The notes: generated by a model not told the origin, from the letters alone. DNA of 64,000 bases from an uncultured Porphyromonadaceae bacterium (GCA_902491515.1 CABUIC010000012.1:1-64000), one strand, 5' to 3'; counted from the stretch's first letter, positions 1 through 9,099 are shown. Translations and numbers: made by a program.

Positions 1-66
1 GGAATCGGCCCTATTTTTTCTATTGCTCCCTAAAGTTTAGCGGACAGTAATATTTCATTTTACAAG

Positions 67-1068
67 TCAAAAAGCCGAGGAGTCCGGAGGCGCTACGCGG
101 CCTCTTTTGGTCTGGCCGTCGGATTCGCGGACGAAGTAGGGGGGGCGGTGTTTGCTTTCGATGAAGATGCGGGCGAGGTATTCGCCGATGATGCCAATGC
201 AGATGAGCTGTACTCCGCCGAGGAAGAGAATCACGCACATAAGCGAGGGAAAGCCGGCAACGGGGTCGCCGACGGCTATAGCCTTCACCATCACATACAC
301 CATATATACAAAGGCGACAATCGAAACGACAAATCCCAGAACCGAGGCAATGCGCAGGGGAGCCGTGGTGTAGGAGGTGATTCCGTCCATGGCCAGGGAG
401 AAGAGGCGCCGGAAGGACATCGAGGACTCTCCGGCCTCGCGGCTGCCCTGGTCGAACTCTATTTCCTTCTTCCGGAAGCCGGCCTGACAATAGAGCCCCT
501 TGGTGTAGCGCTGTGTCTCGCGCATCTCGCGCAGGGCGTCGACAACCATGCGGTCGAGGAGACGGAAATCGCCGCAGTTCTGGAGTACGGGGATGCGCGT
601 GGTCCGCTGCAGGATTGAATAATAAAGGAGCGAGAGCTTCTTGCGGAGCCAGGACTCCTTGCCGCGGTCGCGGCGCTTGGCGTAGACGTCGTCGTTGCCC
701 TCTTCCCAGAGCTTCAGCATGTCGGGAATCAGCTCCGGCGGATGCTGGAGGTCGCTGTCCATAATCACGAGACAGTCGCCACGGGAATAGTCCATACCGG
801 CGAGCATGCCTATTTCCTTTCCGAAATTGCGGGAGAGGTCCACGTAGCGGAAGCGGGGGTCGCGGCCGTGGATACGCCGCATTCCCGCAAGAGTGCCGTC
901 CTTGCTTCCATCGTTTACCATCACGGCCTCCCAGTCGTATGCCGGGTTGGCGTCCATTACTGCCGAGACCCGGCGGTAGAGTGCTTCGAGGTTAGCCTCC
1001 TCGTTGTAGCAGGGAAGAAGTATGGAGACGGTCTTGCGGCGCGGTGCGCCTGTACCTGCAGTGTCCAT
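67..1068 (-). CDS. Family 2 glycosyltransferase, membrane-anchored (GtrB/DPM1-like)
   Basis: Probably transfers a sugar from a nucleotide donor to a polyprenyl phosphate at the inner membrane. The N-terminal GT-A domain opens with SILLPCYNEE and carries the metal-binding D-x-D in IMDSDLQHPPE. Two C-terminal membrane helices (about residues 235-265 and 275-310) end in GEYLARIF, the usual layout of polyprenyl-phosphate glycosyltransferases. The start at 1068 gives 333 aa and clears the upstream gene; an in-frame ATG at 1089 would add seven residues and overlap it by 13 bases. It is the last gene of a leftward run from the TPR gene through lepB and the WbqC-like gene. Donor and acceptor cannot be read from sequence. 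Bases 1-66 hold nothing I recognise. Confidence 0.85.
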   Translation of the reverse strand: MDTAGTGAPRRKTVSILLPCYNEEANLEALYRRVSAVMDANPAYDWEAVMVNDGSKDGTLAGMRRIHGRDPRFRYVDLSRNFGKEIGMLAGMDYSRGDCLVIMDSDLQHPPELIPDMLKLWEEGNDDVYAKRRDRGKESWLRKKLSLLYYSILQRTTRIPVLQNCGDFRLLDRMVVDALREMRETQRYTKGLYCQAGFRKKEIEFDQGSREAGESSMSFRRLFSLAMDGITSYTTAPLRIASVLGFVVSIVAFVYMVYVMVKAIAVGDPVAGFPSLMCVILFLGGVQLICIGIIGEYLARIFIESKHRPPYFVRESDGQTKRGRVAPPDSSAF

Positions 1069-1076
1069 AATAATTA

Positions 1077-1688
1077 TTATATAAGGCATAGCGGAGCCTC
1101 TGGCCCCATGTTGAAAATCAGGTCGAGTACCGACAGACCCGGGACGAAACCGCCGGGACCGGGCTGCCAGTAAGGTCTCGGGCCGGGAGTGTCGGGCGGG
1201 AGAGATGTCAGGTCCACTGTTTCTTCCGTAAGAATCCCCGGCGCAGGCGGGATGCCGAGGATTCCGCGGACGGTTCCGTCGGCTTCCGTCACGAGCTCGG
1301 CGAGTCTCATGCCTGGCTCAGGCTCCCGGAAGAGAGAGGCGAACTTCGGGGCATAGTACTGGAAGAAGGGTGTGCGGCCGTATGCGCTCTCGAGAGCGGT
1401 CGGAATCGTCTCCCACCAGCGGCCATGCGCGCTGACGAGAATGTCGCTCCAGCGGAGATCGCCTCCCTGGAACCCTCCTTCGGGTCTGGAGACCGGAACG
1501 GTGAGCTCCATTACGCGGCCATGGTCGGCGATGGCGAAGCGGTGGGTGGCCTTGTCGCGCTTGTTGTAACGCAGGGAGAAATCCATCACCGCCCCGGGAT
1601 AAGATGCGAGGGCCGCATACCATCCGACGGAGCCGAAGAGCCTTGGCGCGAGGCGTGCACATCCGGAATGTCGTACAAGGGGCGTCAT
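1077..1688 (-). CDS. WbqC-like family protein
   Basis: A 203-aa protein without signal peptide or membrane helix. The family is named after an O-antigen cluster gene, but its biochemical role is not established. The call rests on the N-terminal pattern with FGSVGWYAALASY, the Y-N-K-R-D stretch and the ELTVPVS segment, which I recognise from WbqC-like proteins, and on its place just after lepB, a common Bacteroidales arrangement. It begins 22 nt after the lepB stop and nearly abuts the glycosyltransferase gene, so the three are probably co-transcribed. Confidence 0.65.
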   Translation of the reverse strand: MTPLVRHSGCARLAPRLFGSVGWYAALASYPGAVMDFSLRYNKRDKATHRFAIADHGRVMELTVPVSRPEGGFQGGDLRWSDILVSAHGRWWETIPTALESAYGRTPFFQYYAPKFASLFREPEPGMRLAELVTEADGTVRGILGIPPAPGILTEETVDLTSLPPDTPGPRPYWQPGPGGFVPGLSVLDLIFNMGPEAPLCLI

Positions 1689-1710
1689 GGCGGAGTAACA
1701 GGGCGGCCGC

Positions 1711-3159
1711 TTACTTGTCGGGGTTCGCGTCGCGGAGGATACGGTTCCAGCGAATCTTGCCGTCGAAGAGACCGCGGTCGCGGTCGAAGGAGGCGAGGAC
1801 GAGAATCGGAGTGCCTACGATGTGGTCTTCGGGGACGAAACCCCAGAAGCGTGAGTCCTGAGAGTTGTCGCGGTTGTCGCCCATCATGAAATAGTAGTCC
1901 ATCGCGAAAGTGTATGTGTCCGCGGGCTTGCCTCCGATGTATGCGCGGCCTTCCGCGGCGTTCCAGTAAGCCTCGGGGTGGTTCTCGTAGTTGCGGATGG
2001 CGCGATGGTATGTGAGCCACGCGGTTTCGTCGAGAGGCACGGTCATGCCCTTCGCGGGAATAAGGATGCCGCGGGGACCTCCGTAGTCGGAGAGGGTCCA
2101 GTGCGAGGCCACGCCCTCGGGGAAAATGTAGTCGTTCTCGGGAGGATAGGCGGATGCCGTGAGGGAGTTGTACTTGACGTATGCCTTCAGAACGCCGTCG
2201 GCGCTGAGGCTTTCAATCATACCGGAGGTCAGGGGCATGATGGAGAACTGGGCGCCGTCGGGAGCCTCGGGGCCGAAGATGCCTGCGGCCTGGGCGGCCA
2301 TGTCGCCGCGGAGGGGGTAGATGTCGGACTCGGTGATTCCGTACTTTTTTGCCGTTTCGGAGTCGATTGCGCGCTCGGTTGCCACGAGATAGTTGAACTG
2401 TACGTCCTTGGGGAAATCGAGGGGCTTGCCGTCAATGTAGATTGTGTCGCCTGAGATACGGAGACGCTGCCCGGGCAACCCGACTGCGCGCTTCACGAAG
2501 TTCTGACGGCGGTCGACAGGGCGGTAGATAAGCTCGCCGAAGGTCTGGGGATTGGCCTTGATTGTCTCGCGTCCGTACTTGCGCACGAGAGCGTCGTAGT
2601 ATTCGGGAGTGTCCTCGAAGCGGGAGGCGACAGTATCGCCGGCGGGAAAGTTGAACACGACGATGTCGCCGGTCTCCACATTGCGGAGGCCCTTCAGGCG
2701 GTGGTACGGGAGAGCGGGTGAGTCAAGGTAGCTGTTGCAGTTAAGAATCGGGAGACGGTTGTGGGTGAGGGGAAAATGGACGGGAGTCATGGGAACCCTC
2801 GGCCCATACACGAACTTGTTGACCCAGAGATAGTCGCCCGTGAGGAGTGTTTTCTCGAGGGAACTGGACGGAATCTGGTAGTTCTGACCGATGAAGGCAA
2901 AAACGAAATACACGAGAATCAGGGCGTAGACGATGGCGTCGACCCAGCTCATGGCGGAGCGGAAGGTCTTGTTCTTGCTCTTCTTCCACGCGGTGAAGGG
3001 GATGTAGCCGGTGATGTATATGTCGAAAAGGAGAAGCCATGCGAGAGCCACCCACCAGTTGCCGAGCCATGCCACCCAGAGGAAGAATACGAGGGAAACT
3101 ATGCCGAAACGCACCCATCGGGTGGTTTTCACGGCCTTAATTCTGTCTTTGAAATTCAT
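1711..3159 (-). CDS. lepB: Signal peptidase I
   Basis: Cleaves signal peptides from exported proteins at the outer face of the inner membrane. Three hydrophobic segments lie in the first 100 residues. The nucleophile serine box is IPSSSLEKTL, the general-base lysine lies in FVKRAVGLPGQ, and the conserved C-terminal box reads MMGDNRDNSQDSRFWG. At 482 aa it is far longer than typical bacterial enzymes of about 320 aa or less; the extra length lies between the lysine box and the GDNRDNS box, as in many Bacteroidetes LepB proteins. It sits between the TPR and WbqC-like genes on the same strand. Confidence 0.95.
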   Translation of the reverse strand: MNFKDRIKAVKTTRWVRFGIVSLVFFLWVAWLGNWWVALAWLLLFDIYITGYIPFTAWKKSKNKTFRSAMSWVDAIVYALILVYFVFAFIGQNYQIPSSSLEKTLLTGDYLWVNKFVYGPRVPMTPVHFPLTHNRLPILNCNSYLDSPALPYHRLKGLRNVETGDIVVFNFPAGDTVASRFEDTPEYYDALVRKYGRETIKANPQTFGELIYRPVDRRQNFVKRAVGLPGQRLRISGDTIYIDGKPLDFPKDVQFNYLVATERAIDSETAKKYGITESDIYPLRGDMAAQAAGIFGPEAPDGAQFSIMPLTSGMIESLSADGVLKAYVKYNSLTASAYPPENDYIFPEGVASHWTLSDYGGPRGILIPAKGMTVPLDETAWLTYHRAIRNYENHPEAYWNAAEGRAYIGGKPADTYTFAMDYYFMMGDNRDNSQDSRFWGFVPEDHIVGTPILVLASFDRDRGLFDGKIRWNRILRDANPDK

Positions 3160-3173
3160 GCTTCAATCAGAAA

Positions 3174-3199
3174 GGGGGCGTGCGGGAAGGCACGCCCCC
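3174..3199. terminator. Strong hairpin between TPR gene and lepB
   Basis: A perfect 10-bp stem (GGGGGCGTGC with GCACGCCCCC) with a 6-nt loop. On the minus strand it is followed by only three T residues, so it may attenuate or process the leftward transcript rather than end it fully. Confidence 0.5.
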
Positions 3200-3242
3200 A
3201 GAATATGGACGGAAAAAAACTTGACGGTCGCGGGGCGTGGGC

Positions 3243-3896
3243 TTATTCACCTGCCTGAGCCTTGGCGCGCTCGTAGTATTTGCGGATGTCGGTCTGAGAG
3301 CCCTGGACGTAGCGTGGATATTCGTCAAGGATGGTCTTGTAAGCCTTGGCCTCGGCGCTGTAGTTTTTCTGCACGCGGTAGATGTTTGCCTTCTTGACGA
3401 GCATCATAGGCACAATCTGGGGATTTTCATCGGACTCGGAGATAGCGTCGTCGAAGCACGCGAGGGCCTTGTCGAGCTGGTCGAGGTTGGCGTAGCAGTC
3501 GCCCTTGAGGGCCTCGACGCCGGCAGCTACGATGTGGTCGTCGACGGAAGCGTCGTCAAGATACTTGATTGCCTCTTCGTACTTGCCCTGACGGTAGAGA
3601 CGGATGCCCATCTCGACCTTAGCGCGGTTGCCGCTCTTGAAGCCTGCCTTCGCGGCCTCGGCGTAGAGGGTTGTGGCGATTGAATCGTTCTGCTCGATGT
3701 CGGCGAGGGCGATTTTTTCGTTGGCCTTGGCATTACCGTTCTGCTGGACGAATACCCATACGCAGGCGGCAACGGCGAGGGAGAGGAGGATGATGGTGAG
3801 AGTGAGGATGGTGCGCTGGTTCTTCTTCGCGCTTGTCATGAATTCTTCGGGCATTTCGGGCTGCTGGCCCTGGGCCTGAGGATTGGGGTTTTCCAT
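3243..3896 (-). CDS. Membrane-anchored tetratricopeptide repeat protein
   Basis: A 217-aa protein with an acidic, proline-rich cytoplasmic N-terminus, one membrane helix at about residues 28-50 (TLTIILLSLAVAACVWVFV) and helical repeats behind it. Repeat signatures include A-xx-LYAEAAKAGFKSGNRAKVEMG, GIRLYRQGKYEEAIKYLDDA and KALACFDDAISESDENPQI. The layout of one N-terminal anchor followed by periplasmic TPRs resembles YfgM-type chaperone partners of the Sec translocon. That would suit a gene beside signal peptidase, but it is inference from layout only. It is the first gene of the leftward run, divergent from cdd across a 147-bp gap. Confidence 0.75.
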   Translation of the reverse strand: MENPNPQAQGQQPEMPEEFMTSAKKNQRTILTLTIILLSLAVAACVWVFVQQNGNAKANEKIALADIEQNDSIATTLYAEAAKAGFKSGNRAKVEMGIRLYRQGKYEEAIKYLDDASVDDHIVAAGVEALKGDCYANLDQLDKALACFDDAISESDENPQIVPMMLVKKANIYRVQKNYSAEAKAYKTILDEYPRYVQGSQTDIRKYYERAKAQAGE

Positions 3897-4028
3897 TTTT
3901 TATATCGTTTTTTGATTGTTTGCGTTCAGTGTCGCGGGGGCGGCCCGCTTCCGAACTGCAAAAGTAGTGTTATTTCCTCAATTATGAAAATTTTTCTCCT
4001 ATATTTTTTATTTTAGGGGTAAAAGTCG

Positions 4029-4036
4029 TAATTTTG
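4029..4036 (+). promoter_or_regulatory. Candidate -7 element for cdd
   Basis: TAATTTTG fits the Bacteroidetes TAnnTTTG consensus. It ends 7 nt before the cdd ATG, so the mRNA would have a leader of only a few nucleotides. A run of T at 4006-4010 sits about where the -33 element should be. Confidence 0.55.
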
Positions 4037-4043
4037 TAGTGCT

Positions 4044-4517
4044 ATGAAAGAAATAGACCTCACCATACGGATAGAAAAGCTCGCCTACGACGAGCTTACG
4101 GCCGGGGAGCGGCTCCTTACGGAAGCCGCGCGCACGGCCACGGAGCGCTCCTACGCGCCCTACAGCCATTTCCGCGTCGGCGCCGCCATCCTTCTGGACA
4201 ACGGCGAGACCGTCGAGGGCGCCAATCAGGAGAACGTGGCCTTCCCCTCGGGGACCTGCGCCGAGCGCTCGGCCTGTTTCTATGCCCATTCCCGGTATCC
4301 CGAGGCCCGTTTCGAGACGATAGCCATCGCCGCCCGCGGCACAGACGGGGAATTTACGGCGGAGCCGACCGCGCCCTGCGGAGCCTGCCGTCAGGCCCTC
4401 CTCGAGTACGAGCTACTCGCGGGCCACGACGTCCCCGTGCTTCTCGCGGGCCGTGACTTCGTCTACCGCGTTCCCTCGGTCCGTTCTCTCCTTCCCCTTT
4501 CATTCACCGAATTTTAG
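4044..4517 (+). CDS. cdd: Cytidine deaminase
   Basis: Deaminates cytidine and deoxycytidine to uridine forms in pyrimidine salvage, in the cytoplasm. The zinc site is clear: C-A-E in TCAERSA provides a cysteine ligand and the catalytic glutamate, and PCGACRQ provides the other two cysteines. YAPYSHFRVGAA is the standard N-terminal substrate-site segment. The length of 157 aa is slightly longer than the short tetrameric enzymes (about 130 aa), as is usual in Bacteroidales. tyrS follows after 35 nt with no visible promoter, so the two are probably co-transcribed. Confidence 0.93.
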   Translation: MKEIDLTIRIEKLAYDELTAGERLLTEAARTATERSYAPYSHFRVGAAILLDNGETVEGANQENVAFPSGTCAERSACFYAHSRYPEARFETIAIAARGTDGEFTAEPTAPCGACRQALLEYELLAGHDVPVLLAGRDFVYRVPSVRSLLPLSFTEF

Positions 4518-4552
4518 AATTCCACTATACAACGCATTCCCTACTTCAAGAA

Positions 4553-5845
4553 ATGGATTTTATAGAAGAACTCACCTGGCGCGGCATGATCCACAGCGTC
4601 ATGCCCGGCACTGAAGAACAGCTCAAGAAAGAAATGACAACGGCCTACCTGGGCATAGACCCGACGGCCGACTCCCTCCATATCGGCCACCTCGTGGGCG
4701 TGATGATGCTCAAGCACTTCCAGCGCGCAGGCCACAAGCCCATCGCCCTCGTCGGAGGCGCCACAGGCATGATTGGCGACCCCTCGATGAAGAGCCAGGA
4801 GCGCAAGCTCCTCGACGAGAAGACCCTCCGCCACAATCAGGAGGCCATCAAGGCACAGCTTGCCAAATTCCTCGATTTTGACTCCGACGCGCCCAACGCC
4901 GCCGAGATGGTCAACAACTACGACTGGATGAAGGACTTCTCTTTCCTCGACTTCATCCGCGACGTCGGCAAGCACATCACCGTCAACTACATGATGGCCA
5001 AGGACTCCGTGAAAAAGCGCCTCTCGGGCGAGAGCCAGCAGGGCATGTCGTTCACGGAGTTCTCCTACCAGCTCGTGCAGGGATATGACTTTCTGACCCT
5101 CTACCGCGACAAGAACTGCCGTCTCCAGCTCGGCGGCTCCGACCAGTGGGGCAACATCACCACCGGCACCGAACTTATCCGCCGCACCCTCGGCGGAGAG
5201 GCCTATGCCCTCACCTGCCCGCTCATCACGAAAGCCGACGGCGGCAAGTTCGGCAAGACCGAGAGCGGAAACGTATGGCTCGACCCCCGCTACACCTCTC
5301 CCTACAAGTTCTACCAGTTCTGGCTCAACGTCTCCGACGCCGATGCCGAGAAGTATATCAAGATTTTCACGGAACTCAGCCGTGAGGAAATCGATGGCCT
5401 CATCGAAGAGCAGAAAGCCGACCCGGGCCTCCGCCCCCTCCAGAAGCGCCTCGCCAAGGAAATCACCACGATGGTCCACTCGGCCGAAGACTACGAGAAC
5501 GCCGTCGAGGCTTCCCAGATTCTCTTCAGCAACAAAGCCGGCGACATCCTCCACAAAATCGACGAGGCCACTCTGCTGGCCGTGTTCGAGGGCGTGCCGA
5601 CCTATGAGATTTCCCGCGCGGACCTCGCCGGAGGAATCCGCCTGGCCGACCTCCTCACGGAGAAGGCCCCGGTTTTCCCTTCCAAGGCCGAGTTCCGCAA
5701 GATGGTACAGGGCGGCGGAGTGTCCACAAACAAGGAAAAGGTCACGGACCCCGCAGCCGAAGCCTCCGAAGCGCTCCTTCTCAACGACCGATACATCATC
5801 ACCCAGCGCGGCAAGAAGAACTACTACCTTCTCATCGCGAAATAA
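4553..5845 (+). CDS. tyrS: Tyrosyl-tRNA synthetase
   Basis: Charges tRNA-Tyr. The class I signature HIGHLVG lies near residue 40 and the KMSKS loop appears as KFGKTESG near residue 235. The tyrosine-site segment GSDQWGNITTG and the C-terminal S4-like RNA-binding domain (about residues 355-430, with FRKMVQGGGVSTNKEKV) complete the bacterial TyrS layout. The 430-aa length is normal. The start gives MDFIEELTWRGM, matching the usual N-terminus of the family. Confidence 0.97.
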   Translation: MDFIEELTWRGMIHSVMPGTEEQLKKEMTTAYLGIDPTADSLHIGHLVGVMMLKHFQRAGHKPIALVGGATGMIGDPSMKSQERKLLDEKTLRHNQEAIKAQLAKFLDFDSDAPNAAEMVNNYDWMKDFSFLDFIRDVGKHITVNYMMAKDSVKKRLSGESQQGMSFTEFSYQLVQGYDFLTLYRDKNCRLQLGGSDQWGNITTGTELIRRTLGGEAYALTCPLITKADGGKFGKTESGNVWLDPRYTSPYKFYQFWLNVSDADAEKYIKIFTELSREEIDGLIEEQKADPGLRPLQKRLAKEITTMVHSAEDYENAVEASQILFSNKAGDILHKIDEATLLAVFEGVPTYEISRADLAGGIRLADLLTEKAPVFPSKAEFRKMVQGGGVSTNKEKVTDPAAEASEALLLNDRYIITQRGKKNYYLLIAK

Positions 5846-5890
5846 GGTCCTGCGCGTCCGCCACACCCCCACGTTCCACCCCTCTCAGAA

Positions 5891-7477
5891 ATGCCCTTGA
5901 TTACCGTACAGTTCAGATGCGACAGCCGCATCGACCCCGACAGCCTTTTCGACAGCGTGTCCGACGAGATGGAGACGAACCTTTCAGTCCGCTCCCTCTC
6001 GCCCGACAGCCCGGAGGAAGATGAGGAGAACCCTGAAGGTACGCCACGCGAGAGCCACAGCCTGGTCTTCCCGGCCGACACGGGCCTGCGGGGTGTGTTC
6101 GTTTCGGCGGACAGCACCCGCGTGACCCTGAGCACGGCGCCCCCCGCTGCGTCCGGCGACTATGAGCTGATGAGCCATCTGGCGCAGCGCCTCCGCGAAA
6201 TCACGGGCAGCGAATGGGAGTTCCCGGACAAAGACCATGAAGACAACCCCTACCTCCATACCCCCGGCGGCTACGGGCTCTTCTCCGAGGAATGGGTCTT
6301 CCAGTGCCTGATGACGGACTATATCCGCTTCATCCGCACGATGATGGAGGGCGACCCGTACAGCGTCTACGACTGTTTCCACTTCCCCGTGGCCTTCGGC
6401 CCGCGTCTCTTCGCGGCCTACAGGCTCTATCCGCCGGCTCCCCCGTCGCTCACTGGCGCGAAAGCATACACGCGCCTGATGGCCGACATTGCCCGGAACC
6501 ACACCGAGCTGGCCGATGCCCCCCGCACGATGCTCGGGCGGTGCATGATGCGCCGCTTCTCCGACCCCGTGGAACGCGAGGCCATGGAACACAACGAATT
6601 CACCGAGGAAGACGCGCGCCGCATCCTGGAGGAAATCCGGGGCGAGGGCGGAAATTCCCCGGACTCGGCGATGTTCACCATGAGCGCCATAGCCGTCAAT
6701 GAGAGCGAGAGCATCGAGCCTCCGCGCCTGATTATCTACGGCGACTACGTAAGCTTCATCGACACCTCCAGTCAGGAACAGCTCGCCACGGTGCCCTTCT
6801 CGCGACTCGACGCCCTTACCGAAGAACTCGAGGGCTCGTACATCGACGAGTTCCAGTTCGTGCTGGACAAGCCACTGGATGTGTCGCAGATTGCGGGGAT
6901 GCTTGCTTCGGCTCCGCGGGTGACCCCACCCTCGCCTTTCCTGAACCTCATCTATCCCGGCATGGGGACGCCCGTGGAGCAGGATTCCCACGTGCTCTTC
7001 TGGCGTCCGGGAAAGGGATCCATCACCATCGCCGAATTCCGCCGGAACCTCCCGACCATGCAGACCTACCTCCTGCGATGGGAGGTCGCCCCGGACTCGA
7101 AAGTGAAGATGGGCGACCGCTTTTACATCGTGTGCGTCTCGCCGCGGATGCCCCGTGGCATTGTCATGAGCGGCATCTTCTCCTCGAACCCCTATTCCTC
7201 GGAGGACGGGTGGGTGGCGGACCTTCGTCCGAACTTCATGATGGACCCGCGAAACCCGGCGCTGCTCACCAGCGACCTCCTCAACGACGCCATCCCCGAG
7301 CTTGACTGGACCGGAAAGGGCCTCCGGACTCTCGTGACAACGCTGAGCGAGGAAGGCTCCCAGACACTGGAGGAGCTCTGGGCCCCCGAACTGGCCCACG
7401 CGCAGGCGAGCTACACTGAGGCCGAAGGCCGCGACAGGAGCGTCAACGCCTTCACCCCGTCGAGGGCCATTTTTTAG
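5891..7477 (+). CDS. Unrecognised 528-aa protein with possible PUA/EVE-like C-terminal domain
   Basis: No signal peptide, lipobox or membrane helix, so probably cytoplasmic. The N-terminal third is acidic, with an E/D/P-rich stretch at about residues 38-52. The middle (about 95-330) is a mixed alpha/beta region with many aromatic residues around YGLFSEEWVFQCLM; it recalls DUF4299-type proteins, but weakly. Residues about 365-480 follow a pattern I associate with EVE/PUA-like modified-base readers: GDRFYIV, then RGIVMSGIFSSNPYSS, then MMDPRNPALL, then IPELDWTGKG. It lies 45 nt after tyrS on the same strand. The 163-nt gap after it contains the psd promoter. The reading frame is convincing; the function is not known. 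Confidence 0.7.
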   Translation: MPLITVQFRCDSRIDPDSLFDSVSDEMETNLSVRSLSPDSPEEDEENPEGTPRESHSLVFPADTGLRGVFVSADSTRVTLSTAPPAASGDYELMSHLAQRLREITGSEWEFPDKDHEDNPYLHTPGGYGLFSEEWVFQCLMTDYIRFIRTMMEGDPYSVYDCFHFPVAFGPRLFAAYRLYPPAPPSLTGAKAYTRLMADIARNHTELADAPRTMLGRCMMRRFSDPVEREAMEHNEFTEEDARRILEEIRGEGGNSPDSAMFTMSAIAVNESESIEPPRLIIYGDYVSFIDTSSQEQLATVPFSRLDALTEELEGSYIDEFQFVLDKPLDVSQIAGMLASAPRVTPPSPFLNLIYPGMGTPVEQDSHVLFWRPGKGSITIAEFRRNLPTMQTYLLRWEVAPDSKVKMGDRFYIVCVSPRMPRGIVMSGIFSSNPYSSEDGWVADLRPNFMMDPRNPALLTSDLLNDAIPELDWTGKGLRTLVTTLSEEGSQTLEELWAPELAHAQASYTEAEGRDRSVNAFTPSRAIF

Positions 7478-7535
7478 CCTCCGTGCCCTGCGCGGGCGCC
7501 GAAATTAATAAAATTTTGAAAAAAAGCGACGAAAA

Positions 7536-7568
7536 TTGGGCGTAAGTGAAAATAATAGCGTATATTTG
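7536..7568 (+). promoter_or_regulatory. Candidate promoter of the psd-pssA operon
   Basis: TTG at 7536-7538, then 22 nt, then TATATTTG at 7561-7568, close to the Bacteroidetes consensus. The predicted leader is about 70 nt before the ATG at 7641. Confidence 0.6.
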
Positions 7569-7640
7569 CGTTATTATTATACTAACACGCTGACCGGCCG
7601 CACTACCGGGCGCCGGGAAACCAGTCACGAACCGACCTCA

Positions 7641-8321
7641 ATGAGAGTAAAGATACACCACGAAGGCAACCACATCCTCGTGATTGTGGCCCTCGGGCTA
7701 TTGATGATCAACCTTCCGCTATGGCTGTGGGTGCGCCCCGCCGCCATCTCCTGGGTCGTGACCGCTCTTTCCGGAGTCTTTTATTTCTTTCTCGTCAACT
7801 TCTTCCGCTCGCCCCGGCGCCACTTCGAGGGCTCGCAGAGAGATGTGGTCGTCTCCAGCGCCGACGGCACTGTCGTGGCCCTCGAGGAAGTTTACGAGCC
7901 TGAATATCTGAAGTGCCGCTGCATCCAGCTTTCGGTGTTCATGAGCGTCCTCAACGTCCACGCCAACTGGTTTCCCGTCAACGGCGAAGTCATCTACACC
8001 GCCCACCATCCGGGCCGCTTCATGGCCGCGTACCTTCCCAAGTCGAGCACCGAGAACGAGCGCTCGACAATAGTCATCCGCACTCCCGAAGGCCAGCTCG
8101 TGCTCATGCGCCAGATAGCGGGAGCGATGGCCCGACGGATTGTCACCTACGCGGAGCCGGGCGTCGAGGCCTCCATCGAGGACCACGCCGGCTTCATAAA
8201 ATTCGGGTCGAGAATCGACCTATATCTACCCCTGGGCACAGAAATATGCACGGAAATCGGCAAGAAAACCACCGGCGGCATCACCGTTGTGGGCCGCCTC
8301 AAGCCCGACAAGCGCGACTAA
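7641..8321 (+). CDS. psd: Phosphatidylserine decarboxylase proenzyme
   Basis: Converts phosphatidylserine to phosphatidylethanolamine. This is the short membrane-bound form (226 aa), with hydrophobic segments at about residues 12-30 and 33-53. Self-cleavage to form the pyruvoyl group is expected at the Gly-Ser in FIKFGSRIDLYLP near the C-terminus. FMSVLNVHANWFPVNG is the conserved core with its histidine. I chose the ATG at 7641 because upstream codons would put a non-conserved, arginine- and threonine-rich extension ahead of MRVKIHHEGNHI. pssA begins 6 nt after the stop, so consecutive steps of one pathway are coupled. Confidence 0.92.
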   Translation: MRVKIHHEGNHILVIVALGLLMINLPLWLWVRPAAISWVVTALSGVFYFFLVNFFRSPRRHFEGSQRDVVVSSADGTVVALEEVYEPEYLKCRCIQLSVFMSVLNVHANWFPVNGEVIYTAHHPGRFMAAYLPKSSTENERSTIVIRTPEGQLVLMRQIAGAMARRIVTYAEPGVEASIEDHAGFIKFGSRIDLYLPLGTEICTEIGKKTTGGITVVGRLKPDKRD

Positions 8322-8327
8322 CATAAC

Positions 8328-9038
8328 ATGTCCCTCAAGATTTTCCACTCCATACCCAACGCAATAACGGGTCTCAACCTCCTCTCCGGTTGCGCCGCAA
8401 TATTTTTCGCATTCCACCTCGATAGCATCTACGCAGGCCTCACCGGCCTCCAGTGGTGCTGGATAGCCATAGCTGCGGCAGCGCTATTCGACTTCTGCGA
8501 CGGCGCCTCCGCCCGGCTTCTGAAAGCCTATACGGCCATCGGCAAGGACCTCGACTCGCTCTCCGACCTCGTGAGCTTCGGCGTTGCCCCCGCGATGATG
8601 CTTCTCAACACGATGCAGACCTTCGCGAACCCCCAGACGCTGTGGCTCACCTTCGCGGCCCTGCTTCTCGCGCCCTTCGGCGCCATGCGCCTCGCAAAGT
8701 TCAACAACGACCCGCGTCAGACCACCTCCTTCCGGGGCCTACCGATTCCCGCCAACGCCATCTTCTGGATCGGTTACACAGGGTGGATTACCTCCTACGG
8801 CTACCCCGGAGCCGGCTTCACGGCCATCCTGATAGCCCTCCTCTGCTCCGCAATGGTGGGCAATTTTCCGATGCTCTCGCTTAAATTCAAGAACTTCGAC
8901 CTCCGGGAGAATTTCAGCCGCTATGCCCTCCTTCTGGCTTCGGCCCTCTTCGTTGGTTTCTACGGCGTTGCCGGACTTATGTGGGCCATAGTGCTCTACT
9001 TCTGCATCTCCTTCGTGCGCCGCCGCCACATAGCGTGA
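8328..9038 (+). CDS. pssA: CDP-diacylglycerol-serine O-phosphatidyltransferase
   Basis: Makes phosphatidylserine from CDP-diacylglycerol and serine, supplying Psd encoded just upstream. The CDP-alcohol phosphotransferase signature is complete: D-G-x2-A-R in CDGASARLL, followed by GKDLDSLSD with the last two conserved aspartates (about residues 62-86). Several membrane helices follow, and the 236-aa length fits the Gram-positive/Bacteroidetes type II enzyme. A stable hairpin immediately follows the stop. Confidence 0.94.
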   Translation: MSLKIFHSIPNAITGLNLLSGCAAIFFAFHLDSIYAGLTGLQWCWIAIAAAALFDFCDGASARLLKAYTAIGKDLDSLSDLVSFGVAPAMMLLNTMQTFANPQTLWLTFAALLLAPFGAMRLAKFNNDPRQTTSFRGLPIPANAIFWIGYTGWITSYGYPGAGFTAILIALLCSAMVGNFPMLSLKFKNFDLRENFSRYALLLASALFVGFYGVAGLMWAIVLYFCISFVRRRHIA

Positions 9039-9043
9039 GCTTC

Positions 9044-9064
9044 GCCCCGCCCCGGGGGCGGGGC
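9044..9064 (+). terminator. GC-rich hairpin after pssA
   Basis: A perfect 9-bp stem (GCCCCGCCC with GGGCGGGGC) and a 3-nt loop, followed by CGTCCTTTCTTC. It could partly terminate the psd-pssA transcript before the DUF4834 gene. Confidence 0.55.
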
Positions 9065-9099
9065 CGTCCTTTCTTCTCATCTCATACTTATACACTCCA

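Noticed and set aside
3959..3968. TACTTTTTG (minus strand) as promoter of the TPR gene
   Set aside because: One base too long for TAnnTTTG and no TTG at suitable distance; left as unresolved.
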